The notes beneath the pieces were generated by a model. That model searched no databases. It saw nothing but the letters and a program-made list of their open reading frames with translations, and had not been told where the DNA came from. Of a DNA stretch of 64,000 nucleotides, positions 40,674 through 49,284 are shown piece by piece. Position numbers and translations under genes: made by a program. The stretch comes from Actinoallomurus sp963823735. GTDB lineage: Bacteria > Actinomycetota > Actinomycetes > Streptosporangiales > Streptosporangiaceae. Numbering within the stretch: the first letter of the stretch is position 1; every line of letters begins with the position of its first letter. The stretch covers positions 1,860,001-1,924,000 of the forward strand of contig CAWGMO010000002.1 in assembly GCA_963823735.1 (NCBI GenBank), given 5' to 3'.

Positions 40674-42275
40674 ATGCCGGATGCCGCTCCGCTGGAGCCG
40701 GGCGATCCGGCCTCGCTTGGGCAGTACGAGGTTGTCGGAAAGCTCGGGGCTGGCGGCCAGGGGGCCGTCTATCTCGCCAAGTCGCGTACAGGCGACTATG
40801 TCGCGATCAAACTTCTCCACGAGCAGATGAACACCGACTCGTCAGCCCGCACGCGGTTCGCGCGCGAGGTCGAAGCAGCACAGAAGGTGTCACCTTTTTG
40901 TACCGCCCAGGTCCTGGACTATGACCTCGACGGCAGACCGCCTTACATCATCAGCGAGTTCATCGACGGGCCTCCGCTGTACGACGTCGTGATCCAGGAG
41001 GGCGCCTTCCACGGGGCGGCGCTCGAACGCCTCGCCATCGGCACCGCGACCGCGCTGGCGGCCATCCACGAGGCCGGCATCGTCCACCGCGACTTCAAGC
41101 CGAACAACGTCCTGCTCGCGGCCGACGGCCCGCGCGTGGTCGACTTCGGCATCGCGCGGTCGGTGAACTCCGAGCAGAGCTCGGTGACGGCGACCGGCAT
41201 GGTCGTCGGCACGCCCGGCTACCTCGCGCCCGAGCAGCTCACCGGCGAGCCCCTGACGCCGTCGGTGGACATCTTCGCGTGGGGCGCCACGATGGTCTTC
41301 GCCGCGACCGGCCACTCGCCGTTCGAGGCCGAGACCCTCCCGGTGATCATCAACCGGATCCTCAACGAGGAGCCGGACCTGTCGCGCCTCACCGGCACCA
41401 TGCGCGAGCTGGTCGCCGCGGCGCTGGACAAGAACTCCCGCCGCCGCCCGGCGGCCCACCAGCTTCTGCTGCGCCTGCTCGGCCAGGTCGGCGCGACTCC
41501 CGGCCCGTCGGCGGACCGGCGCGACATCCTCGACAAGGGCACCCAGATCGCCGCGGAGCTGCCTCCGCCGCCCCCGATCGTCGCGCCGCCGCAGCAGCGG
41601 CCCATGACACCGCCGCCCATGACGGCCCCGCCGATGAACTATCCGGGCCCGGCGACGCCGAACCCGCCGATGATGATGGGCGGCCCGAGGACGCCACCGC
41701 CGTGGCAGCAGCAACAGCAGGCGCCACGGCCCCAGTACTCACCGCCGCCTCCGCAGCGCAAGTCCAACAACGCGCCGCTGTTCGTCGGCCTGGGCTGCGT
41801 CGTCGTGCTGCTGCTGACCATCGGGGTCCCGATCGCCCTCGCCGCGGGCTTCCTGCACAAGACCAAGGACAACTTCCACCTGCCCTCCTACAGCCCGACG
41901 CCCTTCCACTTCGGGGTGAGCGAGTCGTTCGGCGGCACCTGGACGGGTACCGGGTCCGACACGGCGGGCAGCGCCAAGGGCAAGCCGTTCGACATCAAGA
42001 TCACCTTGACCTCGGGCTCGATCGTCGGCCAGGTCCAGTACGGCGCCGCGGGCACCGGCTGCTCCGGCACGCTGATCGAGGACAGCAGCGCGGACAACAG
42101 CGACAGCAAGATCAGCTTCCGCGAGACGCTGACCAACACCGCGCAGACCAAGTGCCCGATCGTCTCGTACGTGACCCTCAGGATGACCGGCGGTACGACG
42201 AGCGCCTCCTACTCGCTCTACAACACCTCGACGGACACCAACACGCTGAGCACCGGCAACCTCACCAAGCAGTAG
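40674..42275 (+). CDS. Transmembrane Ser/Thr protein kinase (PASTA-less)
   Basis: A 533-residue receptor kinase. The kinase domain covers about residues 15-265 with GAGGQGAVYLA, VAIKLL, IVHRDFKPNNVLL, VVDFGIAR and GTPGYLAPEQ, so it should be active. A Pro-rich linker (residues 285-365) leads to one helix (LFVGLGCVVVLLLTIGVPIAL). The external domain of about 110 residues is beta-rich with one Cys pair (GTGCSGTL and TKCPIV). ATG 40674 has a GAGGGGG site. It is followed 42 bases later by a second kinase with a different sensor, probably co-transcribed. The ligand is unknown. Confidence 0.92.
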   Translation: MPDAAPLEPGDPASLGQYEVVGKLGAGGQGAVYLAKSRTGDYVAIKLLHEQMNTDSSARTRFAREVEAAQKVSPFCTAQVLDYDLDGRPPYIISEFIDGPPLYDVVIQEGAFHGAALERLAIGTATALAAIHEAGIVHRDFKPNNVLLAADGPRVVDFGIARSVNSEQSSVTATGMVVGTPGYLAPEQLTGEPLTPSVDIFAWGATMVFAATGHSPFEAETLPVIINRILNEEPDLSRLTGTMRELVAAALDKNSRRRPAAHQLLLRLLGQVGATPGPSADRRDILDKGTQIAAELPPPPPIVAPPQQRPMTPPPMTAPPMNYPGPATPNPPMMMGGPRTPPPWQQQQQAPRPQYSPPPPQRKSNNAPLFVGLGCVVVLLLTIGVPIALAAGFLHKTKDNFHLPSYSPTPFHFGVSESFGGTWTGTGSDTAGSAKGKPFDIKITLTSGSIVGQVQYGAAGTGCSGTLIEDSSADNSDSKISFRETLTNTAQTKCPIVSYVTLRMTGGTTSASYSLYNTSTDTNTLSTGNLTKQ

Positions 42276-42317
42276 TCGGCACTCGGCTGGCCCACCTCCT
42301 GGGCGGTTAGGACAAAA

Positions 42318-45128
42318 ATGCCGGAGAGTCTGCCGCTTCGAGCCAACGACCCTCAGCAGATCGGGACGTACCGGTTGACCGGGCGTCTCGGTGAGGGCGG
42401 CCAGGGCGTCGTCTATCTGGGTGAGGACACCGAGGGCAAGGGTGTCGCCGTCAAACTGCTGCACGCGCAGTTCAGCGGCGACACCAAGGCCCGCGCGCGG
42501 TTCGCCGGCGAGCTGGCCAGCGCGAAGCGCGTCGCGCCCTTCTGCACCGCGCAGATCCTCGACGCCGACCTCGAGGGCGACACTCCGTACCTCGTCAGCG
42601 AGTTCATCGACGGCCCGTCGCTGCGGGAGGTCGTGGACTCCCACGGCCCGAGCACGGGCAGCACGCTCCAGCGCCTCGCCATCGGCACGGTCACGGCCCT
42701 GGCGGCGATCCACGAGGCCGGCATCGTCCACCGCGACTTCAAGCCGACCAACGTGCTGCTCGCCGCCGACGGTCCGCGGGTGATCGACTTCGGCATCGCG
42801 CGCGCCCTGGACTCCGGCGGCACGCTGACCAGCACGACCGTCGGCACCCCGTCGTACATGTCGCCCGAGCAGATCTCCGGCCAGCCCGCCGGGCCGCCGA
42901 CCGACGTGTTCGCCTGGGCCTGCACGATGGTCTACGCGGCCACGGGCTCGCCGCCGTTCGGGCAGGACTCCATCCCGGCGGTGATGAACCGCATCCTGCA
43001 CCGCGAACCCGCGCTGGGCATGCTGATGGGTCCCCTGCGCGACATCGTCTCGGCGGCCCTGGCCAAGGAGGCCTCCCGGCGGCCGACCGCCCAGCAGATC
43101 CTCCTGCGCCTTCTCGGCAACGAGGGCGTCGTCCTGCACGGCTCCGGGTCGGACTCCCCCGCCACGGTGCTCACGCAGGGCGCCCAGGTGGCCGCGGCCG
43201 AGGCGCCGTCACCCTCCGGCTGGGCTCCTCCGAGCCCGTACGGCCCGGTCGACGCCCCACCGCCGGGCATGTACCCCCCTGGGGGTGACACGCCGCCTCC
43301 GGGGCTGTACGGCCCGGGAGGCGACACGCCTCCGCGCGGCCCGTACTCCCCGGGGCGCGAGCTCTACCACCCCGGCGGCAGCACCTCGCCCTCCGGCCCG
43401 TACGGCCCCGGTGGACCTGGCGGCCCCGGTGGCGACACGCCGTACCCCGGCGGGTCGACCTCGCCGGGCTACGGGCCGCGGCCGGGCCGCAGGACGCATC
43501 CGGGCGCGATCGCCGCGGGCGCCGCCGCGATGGTGCTGCTCGCCACGGTCGGTGTTTTCGCCGCCGTGCACCTCGCCGGTGACCACAAGCCCGGCCCGAA
43601 GCCGGGCCCGACGAACCCCGTGGTCGCCGGAAAGACCGGCGGCACCTTCCGCATGGCCGTGTACGCCCCGCAGTACATCGACCCGTCGAACGCCATCGCC
43701 ACCAACGACTTCTTCGCCGTCGAGAACCTCTACACGGGCCTGGAGAGCGTCAACGCGGACAGCTCGATCAGCCGCGCCCTCGCCACGGACGTCAGCTCCA
43801 CGGGCTGCACGACGTGGAAGTTCACCATCAAGCAGGGCACGAAGTTCAGCGACGGCACGCCCGTCGACGCCGCCGCCTTCGCCCGGAGCTGGAACCGCAC
43901 CGCGCGCAACAAGGGCGCGGGCGAGGGCTACCTGATGGTCGACATCCAGGGCTACAGCGCGGTGACCGGGGGCACGGCCCAGACGATGTCGGGCGTCACG
44001 ACGCCCTCGCCGAACGTCCTCCAGGTGGCGCTCACCAAGCCCGACTGCGACTTCGAGAAGCGCGTCGCGACGCCGGTGTTCGTCCCGATGCCGGCGTCGG
44101 CGGGCGAGCCCGGCAACGCCACCTACAACCGCGCGCCGGTCGGCAACGGCCCGTTCAAGGTGAGCTCCTACACCCCGAACACCCGGCTGACGCTGGTCCG
44201 CAACCCCGAGTACGCCTTCGCGAAGCCCAAGCTCGACGAGGTGGACATCACCCTCCTCACCGACCTGCAGCAGGCGGTGAGCGGGTTCAACGCCGGCCAG
44301 TTCGACTGGTCGGAGCTCCAGTCCTCCACGCTCACGTCCGGCCGCTCGGCGCACGCGACGGACGGCAAGCTGATCAAGGGCGACATCGACGGCATGACCT
44401 ACCTGCTGCCGATCAACGACAAGGGCCAGATGGCGACCAAGGAGGCGCGCCTGGCCGTCTCGTACGCCCTGGACCGGCAGGCGATCATCTCCTCCGTCTA
44501 CCAGGGGATGTACGCGCCCGCGACGTCGCTGGTGCCGCCGGCGGTCCCCGGCGCGTACGTGAAGGGCTGCGTCGCCTGCGTCAACGACCCCGCGCAGGCG
44601 AAGAAGTACGCGGCGCAGGCGCACCTGGGCCCCGGCGCCGCCGTGACGCTGTCGCTCGGCGACTCCCCGACCTACACCCAGCTCGCGGCCGTGATCCAGC
44701 AGCAGCTGAAGACGGTGCTCGGCTGGAACGTCACGCTGCGGAAACTGCCCCTCACCAAGATCTACACCGATGAGGCGAGCAAGGACGCCAAGGACCTGTA
44801 CCCGCTGTCCTGGGTCGCGGACTACCCCTCCGGCGAGAACTTCCTCTACACGCTGCTGTCCAGCGACTCGATCGCGGGCGGCGGCAACAACTACGCGAAG
44901 TACCACAGCGCCGCGTTCGACGCCGCGCTGGCCGCCGCGCGGTCCACGCCCGACCCGGGCCAGCGCGTCCAGAAGGTACGCGCGGCGGAGAAGATCGCGC
45001 TCGACGACATGGCCATGATCCCGATCTACTCCCACACGGTGTACCGGCTGGCCGACACGGGCGACTTCACCGGCCTCGGCCTGGACTATCTCGGCTACCC
45101 GCTGCTGGCGACCACCGCGCACAAGTAG
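42318..45128 (+). CDS. Ser/Thr kinase fused to a peptide-type ABC solute-binding domain
   Basis: A 936-residue chimera. Residues 15-265 are a Hanks kinase with GEGGQGVVYLG, VAVKLL, IVHRDFKPTNVLL, VIDFGIAR and GTPSYMSPEQ. A Pro/Gly linker (about 290-390) and one helix (AAAMVLLATVGVFAAVHLA) follow. Residues 435-930 form a complete SBP_bac_5 domain (TFRMAVYAPQYIDPSNA, FTIKQGTKFSDGTPVDAAAF, GNGPFKVSSYTPNTRLTLVRN, VSYALDRQAIISSVYQGMY) like OppA/DppA. There is no lipobox, so the binding domain hangs outside on the kinase helix. No ABC permease or ATPase is adjacent. It should be a receptor that converts peptide or nutrient binding into phosphorylation, which is inference. Confidence 0.93.
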   Translation: MPESLPLRANDPQQIGTYRLTGRLGEGGQGVVYLGEDTEGKGVAVKLLHAQFSGDTKARARFAGELASAKRVAPFCTAQILDADLEGDTPYLVSEFIDGPSLREVVDSHGPSTGSTLQRLAIGTVTALAAIHEAGIVHRDFKPTNVLLAADGPRVIDFGIARALDSGGTLTSTTVGTPSYMSPEQISGQPAGPPTDVFAWACTMVYAATGSPPFGQDSIPAVMNRILHREPALGMLMGPLRDIVSAALAKEASRRPTAQQILLRLLGNEGVVLHGSGSDSPATVLTQGAQVAAAEAPSPSGWAPPSPYGPVDAPPPGMYPPGGDTPPPGLYGPGGDTPPRGPYSPGRELYHPGGSTSPSGPYGPGGPGGPGGDTPYPGGSTSPGYGPRPGRRTHPGAIAAGAAAMVLLATVGVFAAVHLAGDHKPGPKPGPTNPVVAGKTGGTFRMAVYAPQYIDPSNAIATNDFFAVENLYTGLESVNADSSISRALATDVSSTGCTTWKFTIKQGTKFSDGTPVDAAAFARSWNRTARNKGAGEGYLMVDIQGYSAVTGGTAQTMSGVTTPSPNVLQVALTKPDCDFEKRVATPVFVPMPASAGEPGNATYNRAPVGNGPFKVSSYTPNTRLTLVRNPEYAFAKPKLDEVDITLLTDLQQAVSGFNAGQFDWSELQSSTLTSGRSAHATDGKLIKGDIDGMTYLLPINDKGQMATKEARLAVSYALDRQAIISSVYQGMYAPATSLVPPAVPGAYVKGCVACVNDPAQAKKYAAQAHLGPGAAVTLSLGDSPTYTQLAAVIQQQLKTVLGWNVTLRKLPLTKIYTDEASKDAKDLYPLSWVADYPSGENFLYTLLSSDSIAGGGNNYAKYHSAAFDAALAAARSTPDPGQRVQKVRAAEKIALDDMAMIPIYSHTVYRLADTGDFTGLGLDYLGYPLLATTAHK

Positions 45129-45154
45129 GACCGCCCCTTGACGGGGGCGGTCCC
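45129..45154 (+). terminator. Terminator after the kinase-SBP gene
   Basis: A 10-bp perfect stem (45129-45138 and 45145-45154, GGACCGCCCC arm) with a 6-base loop begins at the base after the stop codon of the kinase fusion gene. Confidence 0.75.
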
Positions 45155-45170
45155 GCCAGGATACGAACTA

Positions 45171-45188
45171 ACAGGAAACCTTCCTATT
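45171..45188. promoter_or_regulatory. Palindromic operator candidate upstream of the chitinase gene
   Basis: AACAGGAA and TTCCTATT (7 of 8 pairs match) face each other in an AT-rich pocket about 60 bases upstream of the chitinase start. It resembles AGGAAA/TTTCCT palindromes found before secreted polysaccharide-hydrolase genes in actinomycetes. Confidence 0.4.
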
Positions 45189-45247
45189 TATTAGGTCAGG
45201 ATTCATCGGGGGCCTCTCCCATCCACCCTCCCGCCAGGAGTGAGACG

Positions 45248-46201
45248 TTGAGAAGCCGATTCATCACCGTCGCCGCGACGGCCCTGCTGGCCGCGTTCAC
45301 CGCCGTCCCGGCCGCGCACGCCGCCGGGCGCACCTACACCGCGCCGTACGTCGACATGGGCGCGTGGCCGACTCCCGTGCTCAGCGACATGTCACAGGCG
45401 TCCGGGCTGAAGGGGTTCACGCTCGGGTTCGTCACGAGCGTGGGCTGCAAGGCCAGCTGGTTCAACGCCTACGACCCGCGCTCGGCGTGGCAGAAGGACG
45501 AGATCGACAAGATCCGCGCGGCCGGCGGTGACGTCAAGATCTCCTTCGGTGGCGCGTCCGGCATCGAGCTGGCGCAGGCCTGCACCGACGTCACGGCGCT
45601 CACCAACGAGTACGCCGCCGTCGTGGACGCCTACGGCGCGTCGTACGCCGACTTCGACATCGAGGGCGCCGCCGTGGCCGACCCGGCGACGATCGACCGG
45701 CGCTCGCAGGCGCTGGCACGCCTCCAGCAGAGCCACCCCGGCCTGAGGATCTCCCTCACGCTGCCGGTGCTGCCCAGCGGCCTGACGTCCGACGGCATCA
45801 ACATCGTCAAGTCGGCCAAGAACGCCGGCGTGAACCTCGACCTGGTCAACGTCATGGCCATGGACTACTACCAGAGCGTGGACGACGGCGACGCCGCCGT
45901 ACAGGCCGCCCAGGCCACCCACGACCAGCTCGGGTCGATCTTCTCCGGCAAGTCCGACGCGGAGCTGTGGTCGATGGTCGGCGTGACGCCGATGCTGGGT
46001 GAGAACGACGACCACAGCGTCTACAACCAGGACGACGCCCGCCAGCTCGTGTCCTTCGCCCAGCAGCACCACCTGGGCGGGCTCGGCTTCTGGGAGGAGA
46101 CCCGGGACCGCAACGCCTGCACCGGTGCGCTCTACTCCTGCACCAACGTCCCGCAGCAGCCGTACGAGTTCTCCAAGATCTTCGCTCCGTACAACGGCTG
46201 A
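45248..46201 (+). CDS. Secreted GH18 chitinase-like enzyme
   Basis: A 317-residue exported glycoside hydrolase with a short signal peptide (AAFTAVPAAHAAGR). It is a single GH18 barrel with SFGGASG and the catalytic DxxDxDxE-type segment YADFDIEGAAV, then LVNVMAMDYY and GLGFWEETRD. No chitin-binding module is attached. TTG 45248 has an AGGAG site at 45236-45240. It probably degrades chitin or related glycans outside the cell. The gene has its own promoter region behind a terminator. Confidence 0.9.
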   Translation: MRSRFITVAATALLAAFTAVPAAHAAGRTYTAPYVDMGAWPTPVLSDMSQASGLKGFTLGFVTSVGCKASWFNAYDPRSAWQKDEIDKIRAAGGDVKISFGGASGIELAQACTDVTALTNEYAAVVDAYGASYADFDIEGAAVADPATIDRRSQALARLQQSHPGLRISLTLPVLPSGLTSDGINIVKSAKNAGVNLDLVNVMAMDYYQSVDDGDAAVQAAQATHDQLGSIFSGKSDAELWSMVGVTPMLGENDDHSVYNQDDARQLVSFAQQHHLGGLGFWEETRDRNACTGALYSCTNVPQQPYEFSKIFAPYNG

Positions 46202-46210
46202 CCGATCCGG

Positions 46211-46235
46211 CCGGGGCCCCGCGCCGGGGCCCCGG
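46211..46235. terminator. Bidirectional terminator between chitinase and sensor kinase genes
   Basis: A 10-bp perfect inverted repeat (46211-46220 and 46226-46235, CCGGGGCCCC arm) lies in the 34 bases between two convergent stop codons. Confidence 0.7.
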
Positions 46236-47333
46236 TCAGGAGCAGGGCAGGCGCACGGTGACGATCAGGCCGCCGTCCTCGCGCGGCGTGGCGAGCACGG
46301 TGCCGTTGTGCGCGCTCGCGACCGAGCGCACGATCGACAGGCCCAGCCCGGCGCCCTTGGCCGACTCGATCCGGTCGGTGTTGAGGCGGCGGAACGGCTC
46401 GAAGAGGTTCTGGACCTCATACGCCGGCACGACCGGGCCGGTGTTCTCCACCTGGCACGTCGCGTAGCCGTCGAGGATGCCGGTGCGGACCACGACCTCG
46501 CCGTCGTCGATGTTGTGCTTGACCGCGTTGTCGACGAGGTTGGAGATCAGGTGCTCCAGCAGCACCGGGTCGCCGATGGTCGGCCCCTCGGTCAGCTCGG
46601 TCTTGATCTTCACGTCGGGCCGGTCCGTGCGTACCGCCGTCTTGAGCACGATCTCGGCGACCTCGCCCAGGTCGACCTTTGTCCGCGTGGTCAGCTCGCG
46701 CTCGCTGCGGGCCAGCAGCAAAAGCCCCTCGATCAGCCGCTCGTGCCGCGCGTTGTTGGCCAGCAGCGTACGGCCGACGGTCTTCAGGTCCTCCGACGCC
46801 TCCGGGTCGGTGACCGCGACCTCCAGGAGGGTCCGGTTGATCGCGAGGGGCGTACGCAGCTCGTGCGAGGCGTTGCCCACGAATCTTCGTTGCGTGTCGA
46901 AGGCCTGGTTGAGGCGTTCGAGCATCGCGTCGAAGGTGTCGGCCAGCTCCTTGATCTCGTCCTCGGGCCCCTCCAGCGCGATGCGCTCGTGCAGGGTGCT
47001 CTCCGACAGCCGCCGGGCCGTCGCCGTGACCGTCTGCAGGGGCGCGAGCGCGCGGTCGGCGACGAACCAGCCGAGGGCCAGCGCGATCAGCCCGACGCCG
47101 AGCAGCGCGAACGCCGACTGCCAGATGAGCCGGTGCTGCGCGTGGTCGATGAAGTTTCGGCGGATCGCCTGCTGCTCCTGCTGGGACAGGCCGAACGGGT
47201 CGTTGGTGCGCACCTCCAGCTGGAGGCTCTCCAGGATGTTGGTGACCAGGACGTACGCGACCGTCAGCAGCAGGAAGCCCGCGAGGAAGAACAGCCCGCC
47301 GTACAGCAGGGTGAGGCGGAGACGCACCGTCAT
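46236..47333 (-). CDS. cutS: Sensor histidine kinase, CutS-like
   Basis: A 365-residue membrane kinase: helix 1 (LTLLYGGLFFLAGFLLLTVAY), a short external domain of about 45 residues, helix 2 (QSAFALLGVGLIALALGWFVA), HAMP, HisKA with GNASHELRTPLAINR, and HATPase with GAGLGLSIVRSVASAHNG. The external sensor contains no cysteine. It lies 29 bases after the response-regulator gene. The order phosphatase - small ORF - regulator - kinase matches CutRS of Streptomyces as I remember it, which is why I use the symbol. The assignment rests on synteny and lengths, not alignment. Confidence 0.72.
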   Translation of the reverse strand: MTVRLRLTLLYGGLFFLAGFLLLTVAYVLVTNILESLQLEVRTNDPFGLSQQEQQAIRRNFIDHAQHRLIWQSAFALLGVGLIALALGWFVADRALAPLQTVTATARRLSESTLHERIALEGPEDEIKELADTFDAMLERLNQAFDTQRRFVGNASHELRTPLAINRTLLEVAVTDPEASEDLKTVGRTLLANNARHERLIEGLLLLARSERELTTRTKVDLGEVAEIVLKTAVRTDRPDVKIKTELTEGPTIGDPVLLEHLISNLVDNAVKHNIDDGEVVVRTGILDGYATCQVENTGPVVPAYEVQNLFEPFRRLNTDRIESAKGAGLGLSIVRSVASAHNGTVLATPREDGGLIVTVRLPCS

Positions 47334-47362
47334 ACGGCGTGAGATGGCTCCTGGCGCGGGAC

Positions 47363-48016
47363 TCAAAGGCGGTATCCCGCGCCGGGCACGGTCTCGATCA
47401 CCTGGGGCTCTCCGAGCTTCTTGCGCAGGGTCATCATGGTGACCCGCACGACGTTGGTGAAGGGGTCGATGTTCTCGTCCCAGGCCTTCTCCAGGAGTTG
47501 CTCCGCGCTGACCACGGTGCCCTGCCCGCGCATCAGCACCTCCAGGACGGCGAACTCCTTGGGCGTCAGGTCGACCTGCTGCCCGGACCTGGTGACGACC
47601 CGGCGCGCCGGGTCGAGGCGGATCTGCGAGCGCTCCAGGATGGGCGGCAGCGGCGGCGCGGTGCGCCGGCCGAGTGCCCGGATGCGCGCGATGAGCTCCG
47701 CGAAGGCGAACGGCTTCGACAGGTAGTCGTCGGCCCCGATGGACAGGCCCTCGACCTTCGCGTCGAGCTCGCCCGCGGCGGTGAGCATGAGCACCCGCGC
47801 GTTGGCGCCGTCCGCGACCAGCCGCCGGCACACTTCGTCACCGTGTACCCGCGGCAGGTCGCGGTCGAGCACGACCACGTCGTAGTCGTTGACGCTGGTC
47901 CGCTCCAGCGCGCTGGCGCCGTCGTATGCCACGTCGACCGCCATCGCCTCGCGCCTCAGCCCGGTGGCGATGGTGTCGGCGAGTACGCGTTCGTCTTCGA
48001 CGACCAGGACCCTCAC
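47363..48016 (-). CDS. cutR: OmpR-family response regulator, CutR-like
   Basis: A 217-residue response regulator. The receiver has VVEDER, VVVLDRDLPRVHG (acceptor Asp) and YLSKPFAF. The winged helix carries DLTPKEFAVLEVLMRG and ends TVPGAGYRL. The length equals that given for CutR of Streptomyces. The GTG start at 48016 is supported by homologue starts (MRVLVVEDE). It is the upstream gene of a two-gene operon with the sensor kinase. Confidence 0.8.
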   Translation of the reverse strand: MRVLVVEDERVLADTIATGLRREAMAVDVAYDGASALERTSVNDYDVVVLDRDLPRVHGDEVCRRLVADGANARVLMLTAAGELDAKVEGLSIGADDYLSKPFAFAELIARIRALGRRTAPPLPPILERSQIRLDPARRVVTRSGQQVDLTPKEFAVLEVLMRGQGTVVSAEQLLEKAWDENIDPFTNVVRVTMMTLRKKLGEPQVIETVPGAGYRL

Positions 48017-48170
48017 CCTGTCTCCACCCCCTGGAAAGCCGCGCGCTGGACCGGCGAGTCAGTTATCCCACAGCGCGGGTAAGACCCTCATAAGCGAGCT
48101 CAGGATATTCGCAGGTTTAGCGGCGGTGACCGTGTGGGTAGATCGACGTCCACCTCTGGAAGGAGATCGA

Positions 48171-48341
48171 GTGGGCGAGTTGACGACGACGATCCAGCAA
48201 CGTCTGTCCGACGCGTACGATTCCATGCGCACTGCTCGAGACAGCGGCGACGACTCCCTCGCCGACGCTCAGCGCGGGGAGATCGACGACCTGCGCCGTA
48301 TCGCGGCAAATCACGGCATCGACATTCCGCGCTGCGCCTGA
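48171..48341 (+). CDS. Small conserved-type cytosolic protein
   Basis: A 56-residue, probably helical protein (LTTTIQQRLSDAYDSMRTAR, RGEIDDLRRIAANHGI, ending IPRCA). GTG 48171 has a GGAAGGAG site at 48158-48165. Similar tiny proteins with a DLxRIAANHG end are common in actinomycetes and uncharacterised. It is divergent from cutR and followed by a strong hairpin. Confidence 0.7.
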   Translation: MGELTTTIQQRLSDAYDSMRTARDSGDDSLADAQRGEIDDLRRIAANHGIDIPRCA

Positions 48342-48385
48342 CGGTGGTGCTCGCGAACCTGGTCCGTCCCTAGCGACCTATTGAC

Positions 48386-48423
48386 GACGGCCCCGCACCC
48401 TGATCGGGGGGTGCGGGGCCGTC
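48386..48423. terminator. Bidirectional terminator, 15-bp stem
   Basis: Perfect 15-bp arms (48386-48400 and 48409-48423, GACGGCCCCGCACCC) with an 8-base loop lie between the small ORF and the convergent phosphatase gene. Confidence 0.85.
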
Positions 48424-48431
48424 GCGTGTCC

Positions 48432-49232
48432 TCAGTCGCGTTCGGGTGCCAGGGGCACGAGCAGGTCGTGCAGGGCCCCGAACAGGCCCGGCCCGGCGGC
48501 CAGGGTCAGGTCCGGGTTCACCGGACGGCCGCCGAGGCCGCCGACCGTGCCGCCGGACTCCTCGACGATCAGGCCGCCCGCGGCGACGTCCCACTCCTGC
48601 GGGCCGCGCTCGAAGTACGCGTCGACGCGCCCGGCGGCCACCGAGCACAGGTCGACGGCGGCCGAGCCGCCGCGCCGGATGTCACGGACGCGCGGCAGCA
48701 CGCCCAGCAGCACCTCGGCCTGGCGGGCGCGCCGCTCGGAGAAGTAACCGAAGCCGGTGGCGACGAGGGCGCGGTCGAGCGGGACGCCCGCGTTGCAGCT
48801 CAGCTTCTCGGTCGAGCCGTCGCGGTGGACGAGGTAGGCGCCCTCGCCGCGCGCCGCGGTGTACAGCTCGCCCCGCACCGGCACGGCGACGACGCCCGCG
48901 ACGACGGCGCCGTTCACCTCGGCGGCGATGCTGACCGCCCAGTCCGGCAGGCCGTACAGGTAGTTGACGGTGCCGTCGATGGGGTCGATGATCCAGCGCA
49001 CCCCGCTGGACCCGGCGGTCACGCCGCCCTCCTCGCCGAGGAAGGCGTCGCCGGGCCGCGAGGACCGGATACGGTCCACGATCAGCTTCTCGGCCGCCTG
49101 GTCCATCTCGGTGACCACGTCGGTGGGGCTGGACTTGGTGTGCGCCACGCCGAGGTCGGCCGGGCGTTTCTCGACGAGCATGACGCCGGCGGCGTCCGCC
49201 GTGCTGATCGCGAGTTCGAGCAGGTCGTGCAC
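48432..49232 (-). CDS. suhB: Inositol monophosphatase-family protein (SuhB-like)
   Basis: A 266-residue Mg-dependent phosphatase. Metal and substrate motifs are FLGEEGG, IDPIDGTVNYLYGLPDWAVS and EWDVAAGGLIVEE. The substrate is probably myo-inositol-1-phosphate or a related sugar phosphate. The GTG at 49232 (HDLLELAIST) is preferred over a much longer upstream reading that would run into Arg-rich shadow sequence. It matches Rv2701c in the dut neighbourhood and lies next to the ferrochelatase gene, as in Streptomyces. Confidence 0.88.
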   Translation of the reverse strand: MHDLLELAISTADAAGVMLVEKRPADLGVAHTKSSPTDVVTEMDQAAEKLIVDRIRSSRPGDAFLGEEGGVTAGSSGVRWIIDPIDGTVNYLYGLPDWAVSIAAEVNGAVVAGVVAVPVRGELYTAARGEGAYLVHRDGSTEKLSCNAGVPLDRALVATGFGYFSERRARQAEVLLGVLPRVRDIRRGGSAAVDLCSVAAGRVDAYFERGPQEWDVAAGGLIVEESGGTVGGLGGRPVNPDLTLAAGPGLFGALHDLLVPLAPERD

Positions 49233-49284
49233 GATTACCCCCAGGACGGTTCGGATCCGCCCCCGAACCGTATCCGGTGTCGTC

